Assembly: GCA_019722365.1 (NCBI GenBank)
Contig: JADFUC010001453.1
Span: 2,480,001 to 2,544,000, forward strand
DNA length: 64,000 bases
Direction: 5' to 3'
Source: Lithospermum erythrorhizon
Taxonomy: Eukaryota > Streptophyta > Magnoliopsida > Boraginales > Boraginaceae
The notes under the pieces are model-generated. The model was not told the origin of the DNA and searched no databases. It saw only the letters and a program-made list of their open reading frames with translations. Shown here piece by piece: positions 34,101 through 45,431 of this stretch (positions within the stretch are counted from its first letter, which is position 1; each line of letters opens with the position of its first letter). The position numbers were made by a program, and so were the translations under genes.

Positions 34101-35420
34101 ATGTCTTGAAATTTGAATACTATCTTCTTTTCTTAGTAAGATTAGCATGCTTCTGGTAGGATTTAAATGGATAGGGACTTAAGGGTAGTGTGGCTGATTT
34201 TATTGGAAGTCCAGATAATTATTATTTCATGATGATGTTTGACACCTACACACTGTTTTTCTTTCTTTTTATTTTTATTTTGCAGGTTCTTGAGCCGAAT
34301 TGGCACATAATGCATAATAGACTTCAATCTGCAAAGAGCATTGATGAGGTAGGAAGAGTATAAGCAGTTCTCATGATTTATTGTTGTCACATTGCGTATT
34401 TGCAGGACAAGTATCACAAATCCGTTATACTATTTCTTCCTCTACATGAACTAATGCAACTTTTATCTGCTTTCGCATGTTTAAATTGGTCCCTTTATTA
34501 CTTCTGAATTCAGGTCATTCAGTGCCACGACTTTTTCCTTGATAAGTGTCTCAGAGAATGCTTGTTACTGTCACCTGTTCTTGTGAAGGTTTGAACTCAA
34601 GTGCCTGTCCTTTTAATTTTCTCATCTTTTGTTAGAATTCCTTGATGATAAATGCCAATTCTTTTTCCTTATTGAGTTCTTTGAAGAACAGCCATTTAAC
34701 ATTCTCTTATAGAAATTGTTTGAACGACTGAGCTGAAAAGTTATTTTCTGGAATGGTGAGTCATCATAAATAATTTGAGTTTCAAGTCTCTCGAATTATA
34801 CTCTTCAATAACTCCCTTCAAACTAATTAATCATTGACGAAAATGGGGTCTCACAACTGGCACAAGCCATCAATAGAGTTAACAACCTGGGGTTGCCCGA
34901 GTTAAATTGCCAATGCCTCCTTTCACCCTTGGTTGACCAACTCGGAGAGAATGTTTTACCTTTATGTGTATATACTTACATTTGATATTTTATGCAGAAG
35001 ATGGAAAAATTGCAATCAATATGCCTACAATATGCAGCTGCCGCACAAAGGTTGATAACATCATCCATTGATAGTGCCAGGGAAGGTTCTTCAACTGATT
35101 TTTCTCCTGGTATTGAAAGATATAATAAACTGAAGCTGAGAATCCGATCTCAGAAAGGAAGCATGGTTTCAGAAAACTCTGCTATCATCGACGCCATACT
35201 GTAAGCCAATAACTCTTTCACTCTCCTTTCCTATCCTCTCGTCATGTGTGTATATTTGTGTGATATCACACATCATTCACAATTGTTTTGCAGAAACTTT
35301 GAGAGGGAGTTTACTGCTGAGCTTCAGAGCTTGGGACCTATATTGAGCAGCAGTTCACGAGCAGAGCCATATTTGACTCATCTGGCACAGTGGATTCTTG
35401 GTGAAGGGAGAGAGCAGTAA
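28128..35420 (+). CDS. GCP2: Gamma-tubulin complex component 2 (GCP2/SPC97), 21 exons
   Basis: GCP2 pairs with GCP3 in the gamma-tubulin small complex, which nucleates microtubules at cortical arrays, spindles and phragmoplasts. Exons: 28128-28187, 28549-28607, 28685-28730, 28898-29032, 29274-29405, 30259-30342, 30430-30528, 30639-30730, 31742-31814, 31895-32047, 32118-32237, 32387-32440, 32876-32959, 33059-33133, 33213-33338, 33636-33761, 33849-33956, 34286-34348, 34514-34588, 34998-35200, 35294-35420. All phases agree and the sum is 2094 nt, 697 residues plus stop, close to the usual ~680. The N-terminus WNVDRPFLTGRFHQ is a plant GCP2 signature; the N-terminal GRIP region includes DDPYGEFFISENKSLQK and LTTGKYLNVMRECGHN; the C-terminal region includes WPLSLVISRKALTKYQLIFR and FHCKHVNRQLCAAWQ. 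All introns have GT-AG ends except intron 17, which begins GC (GAG then GCAGGT). No internal stop or frameshift, so the gene looks functional. Confidence 0.97.
29546..29622. mobile_element. Au-like SINE remnant in GCP2 intron 5
   Basis: GGGGGGTCAGATAGTACACA followed by ACTTTACCCCTATG and GGAGGTTGTTTCCGAATTG matches the pattern of the plant Au SINE 3' half (GGTCGGATGTACGCA...CTTACCCC...GAGGTTGTTTCC). Only this part is visible; the tRNA-like head is lost. Identified from memory of the family pattern, not by a search. Confidence 0.5.
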
Positions 35421-36280
35421 GTTGATGAATTGCATTTTACATGATGATACGTTTGCATATTTAACTATTCGGATTCCGCGCTAAGACAGGACTTAACGTC
35501 CCCTTTGATTTGTATGTAGGCTTAGAGATTTGTAATTATGTTATGTTAATGATGCTGCAGTTTGTGCAACCCCCACCCAAAAAAACCAATATCTATTTGG
35601 AGTGCTAGCAATTTCGTAATATATTTGCTTGTTGATATTGCCGGAGTAAATTTCGTTTTACCAGAGCAAGAACTTACTGTCATTCTACCACTGCAAATAC
35701 TCTACACTATTAGGCTTAGCCCGAAAAGAACAAATGTTTTTTTCTACGAACCGTCATTTTCATGAAATATTATTATTTGTATCCCCAACACCATCAAGAA
35801 ACTATTTCTTATTACTACCTTCATTTCATAAATATTATCTAGTTTTGATTTTTCAAAATAAACATTTTAACACTAATTAAAAATGGTCTATTTCATGGTA
35901 TGTACATAAAAATTGGATAAGTGATAGGAAACACACTTTCGAAAAGAAGATGCATTACCTTGATGGTATGATTAGTATCAATCAAATCATATTAAATTTA
36001 TCACATTACCCACTCTGGTCGGGCTATTACAATAAACAAAAGTCGGCTAGTCTTAAGTGACTAGAACCCACACCTCATCTTTTCAATATCTACGACCGAT
36101 AACCTAACCTAATGTTAATATTTCACCTCTTATTTTTAAAATGGTCATTTAACATACTTTTAACACTGTTTCCGTGTGCTTATGGAGGGAGGGGTAAAAT
36201 AGTAATTTAACTCCTTTTGAAAGTATTACACTCCCAGCCTCTCTCCACTAGGGTTTTTGTTGAACAATCAATTCACCAGC
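35421..36280. other. GCP2-eIF3h intergenic region
   Basis: GCP2 3' UTR at the start, then AT-rich spacer. A one-sided MITE-like end TACTACCTTCATTTCATAAA is found at about 35815. No gene. The two genes are in the same direction and only 860 bp apart, so the eIF3h promoter must lie here. Confidence 0.5.
36249..36257 (+). promoter_or_regulatory. Telo-box-like motif in the eIF3h leader
   Basis: TAGGGTTTT lies about 30 bp before the ATG. The telo-box (AAACCCTAA on the opposite strand) is common in promoters and leaders of plant translation genes, which fits eIF3h. A single short motif, so only suggestive. Confidence 0.4.
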
Positions 36281-37958
36281 ATGGCTGCAGGAGCAAGTAA
36301 TATTGATTAATCCTGTTTTGTTTGAATCTGTTGTATATTTTGGTTGGTAATTGATAGTTTGTTATGTGTAATATAGCAGTGGGTAGGTCTTTCTTACAAG
36401 TGGCTGGCACAACAACAGAAGAGACAACTCCGCCTCTACGCGTTGTCCAGATCGAAGGATTGGTACCTCTTCATTTATCTCATCCAATGCCTATCAATCA
36501 CTTAACCATCATGCTTTACGTTTTCATTTTCCCAGATCAAATCGTTTATCATAATGTTTTTTAATTTTACTGTAAATGTTTTAAGAAAAACAATGTAAGG
36601 GTATCAATTTTATGAATATAATTGGCAATGATGGAGGGGTAATTAGCTAGCCAGGTTCTTTGCAGAACTCGCTTCATGCGGGCCTCGGAAAAATGTTATA
36701 TTTATTAGAATAAGGGATAATAAGTAATTTGTGGTCAAAGTTTCTACTCGAAAAGTGAATACGTCAATAAAACGAGGTTTTTGGGAATATTGAAATGTTG
36801 GTACTCAAATGGGCTTTTTAGTTAAGGAACATTATACCTCGAAGGTGATGAAACTACCAATTGAATGGTATTCTACTGAATTTTTTTTGGTTCGTTATAT
36901 GAGCTGAATATAATGTGACTTGTGCGATACTTTCGGGATGGTTAATTATTTATGCAGTGCGCTATGTACAATCAAGCTTGCTCGATTTTTATTGACCTTT
37001 CTATGCTTGAGTTACTGTGCATAATCAAACAATGTATGCACGGTTCAAACATGAGTAATATTACACTGTTGGATGAGTAACATCAACATTAATTGTGAGT
37101 AAGGTTAGAGCGAGTAGCATGATTAACATTTAATTAATCGTGAACAATGTTATAGTGAGTAACTTGCCTAATGCATATTTATTATGAGTAATATCAAATA
37201 TGCACACTAGTTGTGAGTAATATATACTATGTATAAGTATTCCGACTTGTGCATTATAATTGCATCCTTTTCAACTTATTTTTTGCCTCATTTGTGTTAA
37301 AAGTTTAGCCTCTGTTTTGTTCCGATTAACAAACTAACTAAATTTATTTGGAGATGGAAATGGATTGGTGGTTCACTAAACTTGATTTCAGAATCGTGGA
37401 AACAACCTGTAAGATTACGAGAAACAAGATAATTCGTTGAGAATCTCTTAAGAAGTTCTTTGAACTATGTCTTAGGTTGTTTTGAAGATTATAAAGCATT
37501 GCAAGGAATTTTCACCTGCTTTAGTCACTGGGCAACTTCTCGGGTTGGATGTTGGTAGTGTTCTTGAAGTTACCAACTGTTTTCCATTTCCGGTATGTGC
37601 ACCTGCAATTGCTTTATAAAAAAGCCAAAATAGTTTTCATTTCTCATCTATCTAGTATATGTTGTTAGGTTCGTGAGGAAGATGAAGAGGTTGAAGCAGA
37701 AGGTGCTAATTATCAGCTCGAAATGATGAGGTGCTTGAGAGAGGTTAATGTTGACAACAACACAGTTGGATGGTAAGTTACATTATAATTATGTGGAAAT
37801 AAAATACATTAAGATGGCAAATGACATGTCATCGGCATAATTTCTATAAGGTTTTGATTGTCAGTCATCTTTAACAATCTCTTTTTCACTTCATCCTTTC
37901 TTCACGAGTCGTCATACATGCTTAATCTTCTTCACATGCCTCCCCTAGGATGGTGTTC

Positions 37959-38001
<43 letters not shown>

Positions 38002-41000
38002 TTTAATTGATTTCTGTAGATAAATCAAATATGCAAAATAAATCAAATAACATGTGACTGGACATTTGATAAATTGCATGAATTTAATTGATTTCTGAAG
38101 AGCAAAATGAACTTAGTTGATGATCTAGAATTTGTATATTTGTGTTGAAATCCTTGTTGAATTGGGACAGGTATCAGTCAACATTATTTGGTTCTTACCA
38201 GACAGTTGAACTCATTGAGACATTCATGAATTATCAGGAAATTTGTCTATAATTTTATTTGGGAAGATAGAGGTAGTTCACTTTTGATGATTGAAACACT
38301 CAATCATGGTAACTGATGGTATCATGTAGCATTGTTCAACATCATGTGATCGATGTTTTCATTCCAGGATGGAAATGTCATGGTTTGGTTATATCATTTA
38401 ACTATTGAGAATTTAAGATATAGTTGTACTCGTCCCTCTTTGCACTTCTTGAGAGGTGATCTTTGAGTAGGCGTCTCAAAATAGATGTAAGAAGTTCGTT
38501 GATACAAAGAACCATCGTTGTAATTTCTCTCTTGACTTGATCAATGTTGATATTTCCATTGTATTTCTCTTTATGATTCATGAGTTTATAGTTGTTCAAT
38601 GAATATTGTTGCAGGAAAATATTAGAAGATGCGTGTGCATCATTTACGATCCGTCGAGGTCCAACCTTGGCGTTTTAGCTCTAAAGGCTTTGAAGCTTTC
38701 TGATTCTTTTATGGAGCTCTACCGCAGCAATAGCTTTACCGGAGAGAAGTATGGTATCAGTAACTTATAATTCAGATTCTTGTACTGTTTTCTCTATATT
38801 TTACTGGGAAGTGTGACATTCTTGTTTCACATTGCTTTTTCAGATTGAGGGAGAAGAATTTATCTTGGGTGGATATCTTTGAGGAAATACCTGTAAGCTT
38901 TTTAATTCTTTATGATTTGTTTTTGTTTTAGTAAATTGCATCAGTATTGTTTATCTTACATAGTTTTCTTGACCAGTTATCTGAATAAGATTATAGTTCT
39001 TGTTTGCTGCAACTTAAACTGTAGTGAGAATAGAGGGTTGGTGTCATATGTGCGTATTAACTATTATAATGAATAGAAATGCGACTTATCAGTATGGCAC
39101 CTTTTGTCAATGATTAAATGTCACGCCTAATTAATGCATTGCATACTTAATTCCTTACTACCATCTTTTCACTCCTAACTTCTGTTTCTCTGATGTATTT
39201 CGTTAAATACTATCTTCTCATTACAGATAAAGGTCTCAAATTCTGCTCTTATTAGTGCCTTTATGACTGAATTGGAGCCTGAAGCACCTGTTTCACAGGT
39301 TGTCCTATGGTTACGACTTATGATTGTATACTTCTACAGCTAATAGTGACTTCGTCATATGGATTTTAATTTTTATTGGTCTTGCAGTGTGATTATGAGA
39401 GACTTCAGTTGTCTGCTAATCCATATATGGAAAGAAACATGGAATTTCTCATTGAATGTATGGATGACTTATCCATGGAACAACAGAAGGTTTCTATTTT
39501 TCATTTTCTAGGGAATTATCTATAATGATTTCTTTGGCATATGACTTAGCGCTAGTGTCCTTTTGCAGTTCCAATTTTACTATCGCAACTTGTCCCGTCA
39601 ACAAGCTCAGCAACAAGCATGGCTTCAAAAGAGACGGTAAGCTTTTTCTATTACTGCCATATTGTGGGGGCAACTTATTGCCAGCACTTTGCTTCCATTT
39701 ACTTATTTAATATTTATAAGTGGATATGTGTTAAATTGATTTGGGTTATTTGTTCTTTCACACATGCTTTGTAATAGAGATTTATGTTCTGACAAGTTTA
39801 CATGTCTCTGGCTTACTGAAATATTATGGTGGGGGTTTCAAATATATTAAAGAGTTCTCCATGCTGCTACACTACCTCCACTTCAGAAAGATCGTGTAGT
39901 TTAACAATGTAACCTTAATTGATACATAGAACTTTTATTTGAATCAAAATTATCATGTTAATAGTAGATACTTTGAAATACGATCTTTTGATATATTTTC
40001 CGAAATACTTCCTCCATTTCAATAAAACTGGGAGATTTTTATTCAACAAACTTGAGTCTTTTGTATTGTTAAGTCAAACCTCCCGGGTAAACAAAAATTG
40101 AGGTAGTATCATTCAGCATATACAAAATCTGGCCGACAATCCCCAAAATTCGTGAGACGCTCAACTTATTTAGGAGTATTTTGTGGACGATTTCTATCAT
40201 GCCATGAGATTTGTTCCTGAATATGTTGCTGCACGATCAAGTGTGTCCCCTATAGTAGTTATATATACAATCCATTTATATACTTTTTGATGTGCTCCAG
40301 GGCTGAGAACAATGCACGTCTTAAAGCTGGAGAGGAACCTTTGCCGGAGGAGGATCCATTGAATTCCATATTCAAGCCAATTCCTGAGCCATCCAGATTG
40401 GATAGTTTTCTTGTTACTAATCAAATTGCCAACTATTGCAACCAAATCAACGGGTATGCTGTAGTTCATAATCCATCTTAGATTTTGCTTGATCTGAAAT
40501 TAGGACTACATTGTTGGCCCTACTATGATAGTTTATCACTTATTTACTGGCTCACTTTTGGAATCAAGTCATGCTTTATTAAAATTCATAGATCATTATG
40601 AAGACTATGTTTGTTGTGATTTGTACTTAAAAAAGTTGGAATCAAATCATGGTTTATCATGCATGAACATACATATTTGGAAAGAAGTATAGTGAATTCC
40701 GTGTGTTTGGATGCCATGCATGACAAGGCCATCCAAAATTTGTTACTATCGACCATGCAAAATGCACAGCTGGTTTCAACACATGGATGCGTGGATTTAG
40801 TTCCACCCATGAGATGCTGAGAAGTTAATTTGCGTGGATTTAGTTCCACCCATGAGATGCTGAGAAGTTAATTTACCAATTACTTGGTTTACTGTTCGAA
40901 TTTACAAATGCATGTCTAATGATGGTGAAGTGTGGTGTTTTGCGCTTCACGGTCTTTGTTGTACTAATCGTGTTATCTAGCATTCTAGCTGGCACAAGCT

Positions 41001-41082
41001 GACTTCTCCGTCTGTAATTTGCAGTGTTGCTGGTCAAAGCTTCAGTAAACTATATTTGTTGAAGGCCTTGCATGAGAATTGA
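36281..41082 (+). CDS. eIF3h: Eukaryotic translation initiation factor 3 subunit h, 12 exons
   Basis: eIF3h is an MPN-domain subunit of eIF3; in plants it supports reinitiation after upstream reading frames. Exons: 36281-36296, 36377-36462, 37476-37592, 37669-37772, 38171-38237, 38615-38748, 38844-38892, 39227-39298, 39388-39489, 39569-39636, 40301-40453, 41025-41082. Phases agree throughout; the total is 1026 nt, 341 residues plus stop (family about 337). The MPN domain starts at VVQIEG and includes [20 protein letters not shown] and [19 protein letters not shown]; the canonical JAMM metal ligands are absent as expected. The later part has YYRNLSRQQ (here [18 protein letters not shown]) and [13 protein letters not shown]. 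The problem spot is the exon 5/intron 5 border: the exon ends at TATCAG but the next bases are GAAATT, not GT. Reading on gives a stop within five codons, so correct splicing needs a GA donor or the base call is wrong. Otherwise the gene is clean. Confidence 0.96.
37961..37999. repeat. (TA)n microsatellite in eIF3h intron 4
   Basis: About 19 uninterrupted TA units. Likely length-variable. Confidence 0.98.
40006..40109. mobile_element. Short Stowaway-like MITE in eIF3h intron 10
   Basis: Starts TACTTCCTCCATTTCAATAA and ends AATTGAGGTAGTAT, near-inverted ends of the Stowaway type; about 104 bp. No coding capacity. Confidence 0.5.
40788..40873 (+). repeat. Perfect 43-bp tandem duplication in eIF3h intron 11
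   Basis: 40788-40830 and 40831-40873 are identical (unit starting TGCGTGGATTTAGTTCCACC). Perfect identity suggests a recent event. It does not touch an exon or splice site. Confidence 0.95.
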
Positions 41083-41920
41083 ATTTACAACCTTATCTTG
41101 GGATTTTTCAACGGAGTGAGGAACATTTTTCTGTTAATTACTCGAGCTTTTGAGTAGGCATCTTCCATTGGTTACCTAGGGAAGTTTTTGTGTAACCAGA
41201 TTTGAGGATCAATACTGACTCTGGAAATACTCCTTTACTTTTACGAGCGGCCAGATTTGTGCACAAACAAAAGCAATACATTTCCGTTTTCTTTTTGGTA
41301 ATATGTTGCACCCACTAAAAAACAAAAGCAATACATTCCGAGTACTCCAAAGCAATTTACCATGCCTTTATGTAAGCTCCATTAGTGGGTGCTCATCGCT
41401 CTGTACCTTCTCATGAACGTAGCGAATTCTTGGCTCATTCGGTTAACCTCTACCGTCTTCTTTGAATTATGTAGTCTTGCAGAAAGACATGAAAGATTCA
41501 TGAAAATTATAGTTGATGGATGGAAAAATTGTAGTGCAGTTCACCAGCAGCACCTTCTATGGCTTCACTGGACATCAGATGCCATGTTTCATTAATCGTT
41601 GTCGCCGAAGTTCAGAAAGCCTTGGCAATATCTTCCATTCGACGAATGGTTGTGGTTGAGTTCGGAGACTTGCCAATATCTTCCATTCGACTATTGCTTC
41701 AAAAACAGGTCAACTATTGTGCACATAAAAAATATCTTTCAATGAAAATGGAATGGTTGGAGTAGTATTTTGATGGGCAAACCAGGAACTCCTAAAGTGT
41801 ATTACAATCCATGATAATTGAGACATTCTCTAAGATGTAACAAACATAGTAGATAAAAATGCAAGGTTTTCTTTTTTCTTTAAAAAAAGGACGGAATTTT
41901 ACTTGGGTCTACTAAAATCC
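41083..41920. other. Convergent intergenic region between eIF3h and the receptor kinase
   Basis: Both genes end here, so it carries the two 3' UTRs. CAATATCTTCCATTCGAC is repeated at about 41626 and 41671. Short open frames at 41389-41595 and 41559-41765 show no recognisable domain and are not called. Confidence 0.5.
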
Positions 41921-44900
41921 TTACATTCTTCTTGGGACTGGTGTCTTGATCACCTGCATTATTTGTACAACTTCTGCCATGGAAGGCCTACTTGAAGGAA
42001 TTTGAGAAGTGCATACTAATGCCAACTTCAGAATTGGTAAAATCTCTTCCTCTGGGTAGCCACCCATCTCTGGATCAACACATTCCAATGCATTGCCTTG
42101 TTCAACCAAATCCCTCACAATCTCATTCAGTATCAGAACATTGTCTTCCCTATACTCTATTGGTCTTCTACCAGTGATCAGTTCAAGAATCAATACTCCA
42201 AAGCCGAAAACGTCACATTTTTCATTGACCCTTAAAGTCTGGCATGCTAATTCTGGTGCCAGATAACCCACTGAGCTCTGCAATCTGCTGTTCACCGCAT
42301 GCTTGTCTAGCTTTGTCAGTAGTCTTACAAGTCCAAAATCAGAGATTTTCGGATTCAAGTTTTCGTCTAGGAGAATGTTGCTAGGCTTTATGTTGTAGTG
42401 TATGATTGGTGGACGGGTAGAATGGTGCAAGTGAGCGAGTCCCTTTGCAGTTCCAAGAACAATGTTTAATCTGGCTGGCCATGAAAGAGGTGGCGTGTAA
42501 GGCGGCCTATCATGGAGTCTTGCTTGTACACATCCTTCAGGAGCAAACTCTGAGACCAGAAGTTGCAACTGAGGAGTCCAGTAATAGCCTCTCAGTGCAA
42601 CCAAATTTGGATGCCTTGCTTTCCCTAATATCCTGACCTCGGTATCGAATTCTTCTGGGTGCTGCATGATCTTTGATGATACCAGCCTTTTTATTGCCAT
42701 CACCCTCCCGCCATCTTCCCCTATAGGTGCCTTGTACACCGTTCCAAAGATGCCTTCGCCAATCTCTGTGGCCTTGTTCAGTATTGATTCGAAACTCATG
42801 TTACTCCATTCAGGGGAATTCCTAGAATCAAGCAATATGAGTTTCCCAGTGGCTGGACCCCCAGACCTTGAAGAGCTCGAGCACATGCTTTCCAAGGCGT
42901 TGTCAATAAATGCAAGCCTTCTACGTGCAGAAGCATTGAGGAAACTAACTAAGATCACACCTGATACAATCACTGCTGCAGCAGAAATCGCCAAAATGGC
43001 TGTCACACTAAGGACCTTGTGATGATCCATTGAACTTTTTGGAGACTCGTCATATCCCCGATCTTGGTTTCCGTCCTGATATCCATAGGCATGAGGATTA
43101 AGAACTAAAGGCTTTGGTACATCCATCTTGCAAGGTCCTTTCAATCGAGGCGAGCAAAGTCCTGAATTTCCTTCCAAAGAACTCGCGTCTAATGTCTGAA
43201 AAATATTACCAGCTGGAAGTCTGCCTATTAGCCTATTATATGATATGTTAACTGCTAGAAGGTTTTCCAATTTGCTAAGCTCTGGAGGTATTTCTCCACT
43301 CAACTGGTTGAATTCTAACTTCAAAATCTTAAGCTTCTTCAGATTTGCCATGGACTTGGGAATAGAACCAGTCAATTGATTATAAGATAAGCTCCTGCAT
43401 TAAACAGTTGTAACGTTTATCATGAGTAATTTATTCTACTACCCCTTTTACAAAATGAATGGATTAGTTGAAGTTTTCTGCACTAGTCTCATTTTTAAAA
43501 GCAAAATGTTAGTAACATATTTTTCACTTTGACATTGAAAATGAAACAGAATGTATCGATTCGAGTTAAAAGTGCACAATAAAAATGAAACAAGATGTAC
43601 TAGACAATCCCTACGTCTGAAAAAGATAGTCATGTTTAGTTCTTGGTGGTCAAACTGAACAAAGTTTGAGGCTGCCTTTAATTAACACACATAGTTTTGA
43701 TGGGAATAAATTACTATGTTAGTAGTAAAGACTGTTGATATATTTTCCACCAAGTATTATTGAACATGTATAAAATACATTTGAATCGACGTTTGAAAGT
43801 TCAACATTTAAAAGTCAAAACTCGACTATCCTTTTGGACATCGGTAGAGGTATGGTTTCAAAAGTAAAGAATGCACAAGAGGGATCTTACAGCATATAGA
43901 GAGATGAACAGTTGCCAATTTCATCAGGAATTGAACCTGCCAAAGAATTTCCATCAAGTTGAAGAATGGTCAAGTTGCCAGAATGACATATATCAGCTGG
44001 AATTGGTCCGGTTAGAGAACTGTTTCTAAGATCTAACACAGAGATATTCTGGAAATATCCAAACTCTGGAGGCAATCTTGATTGCAAATTGTTCCATGAC
44101 AAATTCAGGTATCTCATCCTGGAATATAATCCCATTTCTGCTGGTATATCTCCAGAAAGTTTATTCTCTGATAGATCCAATACCTGGATAGAGTTGGAGA
44201 GTTTACCAGAAAGGGAAGGAATCGAACCAGATAAGTCATTCCTAGCAAAGTCTACTTCATCCAATCCCAACTCAAACAATCTTCCTGGGATTCTGCCAGA
44301 AAAGTAATTCCCTCTCAGGCGAATCACCGTTAAACTTGTGCACTCAACAAGGGACTCAGGGATGTTACCATTCAACTTATTGTGTGCTAAACTGAGATAA
44401 TTCATTGATTTTAGATCACCAATTGACACTGGAAGTGACCCCTCTAAACCATTCCCAGAAAAATCCAAGAATTCGAGGCTGCTGAGTTTACCTATCCATA
44501 CAGGGAAATTCCCACCAAGCAAATTGTTTGATAAATCAAGATAGGTAAGAGATTTAAGCATTTGAATTGAATCCGGAACAACTCCATTGAAGAGATTATC
44601 ACTAAAATCTATCCTGTTTAAATGTGGGCAGTATCCAATATCATATGGGATCATTCCAGAGAACCGGTTCCTCTTTAACATCAGCACTTTCAAGTTATGC
44701 AATGCTGATATACCCACAGGCAATAATCCAGACAACATATTATTCGAAAGATCCACTGTTCTCAGCCTTTCCAATGCTGAAAAAGTTGGATTGCCAGTGA
44801 AATGGTTGTTGGAAAGATTGAGGTGATTTATGACAGTGCATTTAGAAAGACTACTTGGAACAATACCATCAATTAAATTCCCAGCTAAAGAAAGATATCG

Positions 44901-45431
44901 AAGCGATAAACAATCCCCAAACATATTATCAGGTAGAGTCCCGGATAATGCATTTTCCGCAAGATCAAGAAAATGGAGCGACTGCATTCCAGAGAAGGTC
45001 GTTGGAACATTGCCCGAAAAGCTGTTTCGGCTAAGGTTAAGAGTTTCGAGGCCTTTAATGTTGGCTAATCCAGGACTAATATTTCCTGTAAAGTTGTTGT
45101 TTGACAAAGATAATACCTTAAGAAACTCCAACTTCTCCAGGAATTTTCCTATCTTTCCTGATAAGCCTAAGCTATCAAGTGTCAATTCTTGAACTCTGCC
45201 ACTGACTGGATTGCATTTTATGTAGTTCCAAGAACATGGGGAATTATCATCTTCGCTCCATGAATTTAGGTATGAAAAAGGGTCATTGACACTTGTCTTG
45301 AAAACAATGAGACCCAGAACATCATCATTGAGTGGTGTAAGAGGATCATCACTCAGACTAGTTGTGGATGTTCCTAGGAATATTATTACTGAAAACAAGA
45401 AAAAGAGTGATGATGGAAACTTCAGAATCAT
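41921..45431 (-). CDS. Probably inactive LRR receptor-like kinase (At3g28040/PXC type), 2 exons
   Basis: A plasma-membrane receptor-like protein. Exon 1 is 45431-43891 and exon 2 is 43394-41921 (intron GTAAGA...AATGCAG), giving 1004 residues, as expected (family about 1010). Order: signal peptide (1-26), LRRNT with the CSWNYIKC cysteine pair, about 20 plant-type LRRs (for example LRTVDLSNNMLSGLLPVGIS), transmembrane segment near 641-665 (VLSVTAILAISAAAVIVSGV), basic stop-transfer, then the kinase-like domain. The Gly loop GEGIFGTVY (726-734), Lys749 in AIKR and DFG (866-868) are kept, but the catalytic HRD is HYN (846-848) in HYNIKPSNILLDE, so the catalytic Asp is Asn. This is a trait of the group and points to a pseudokinase that signals through partners. 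The intron sits inside the LRR region. No frame damage; gene looks intact. The precise orthologue cannot be fixed by eye. Confidence 0.95.
43601..43855. mobile_element. Stowaway-like MITE in the receptor kinase intron
   Basis: Left end TAGACAATCCCTACGTCTGA then AAAAGATAGTC; right end, on the other strand, ATACCTCTACCGATGTCCAA then AAGGATAGTC. Imperfect inverted ends about 30 bp long, inner AT-rich sequence, ~250 bp. It fills more than half of the intron (43395-43890). Confidence 0.55.

Noticed and set aside
42666..43022. 118-codon forward frame and other forward frames at 44089-45192
   Set aside because: Shadows of the reverse-strand receptor kinase exons.
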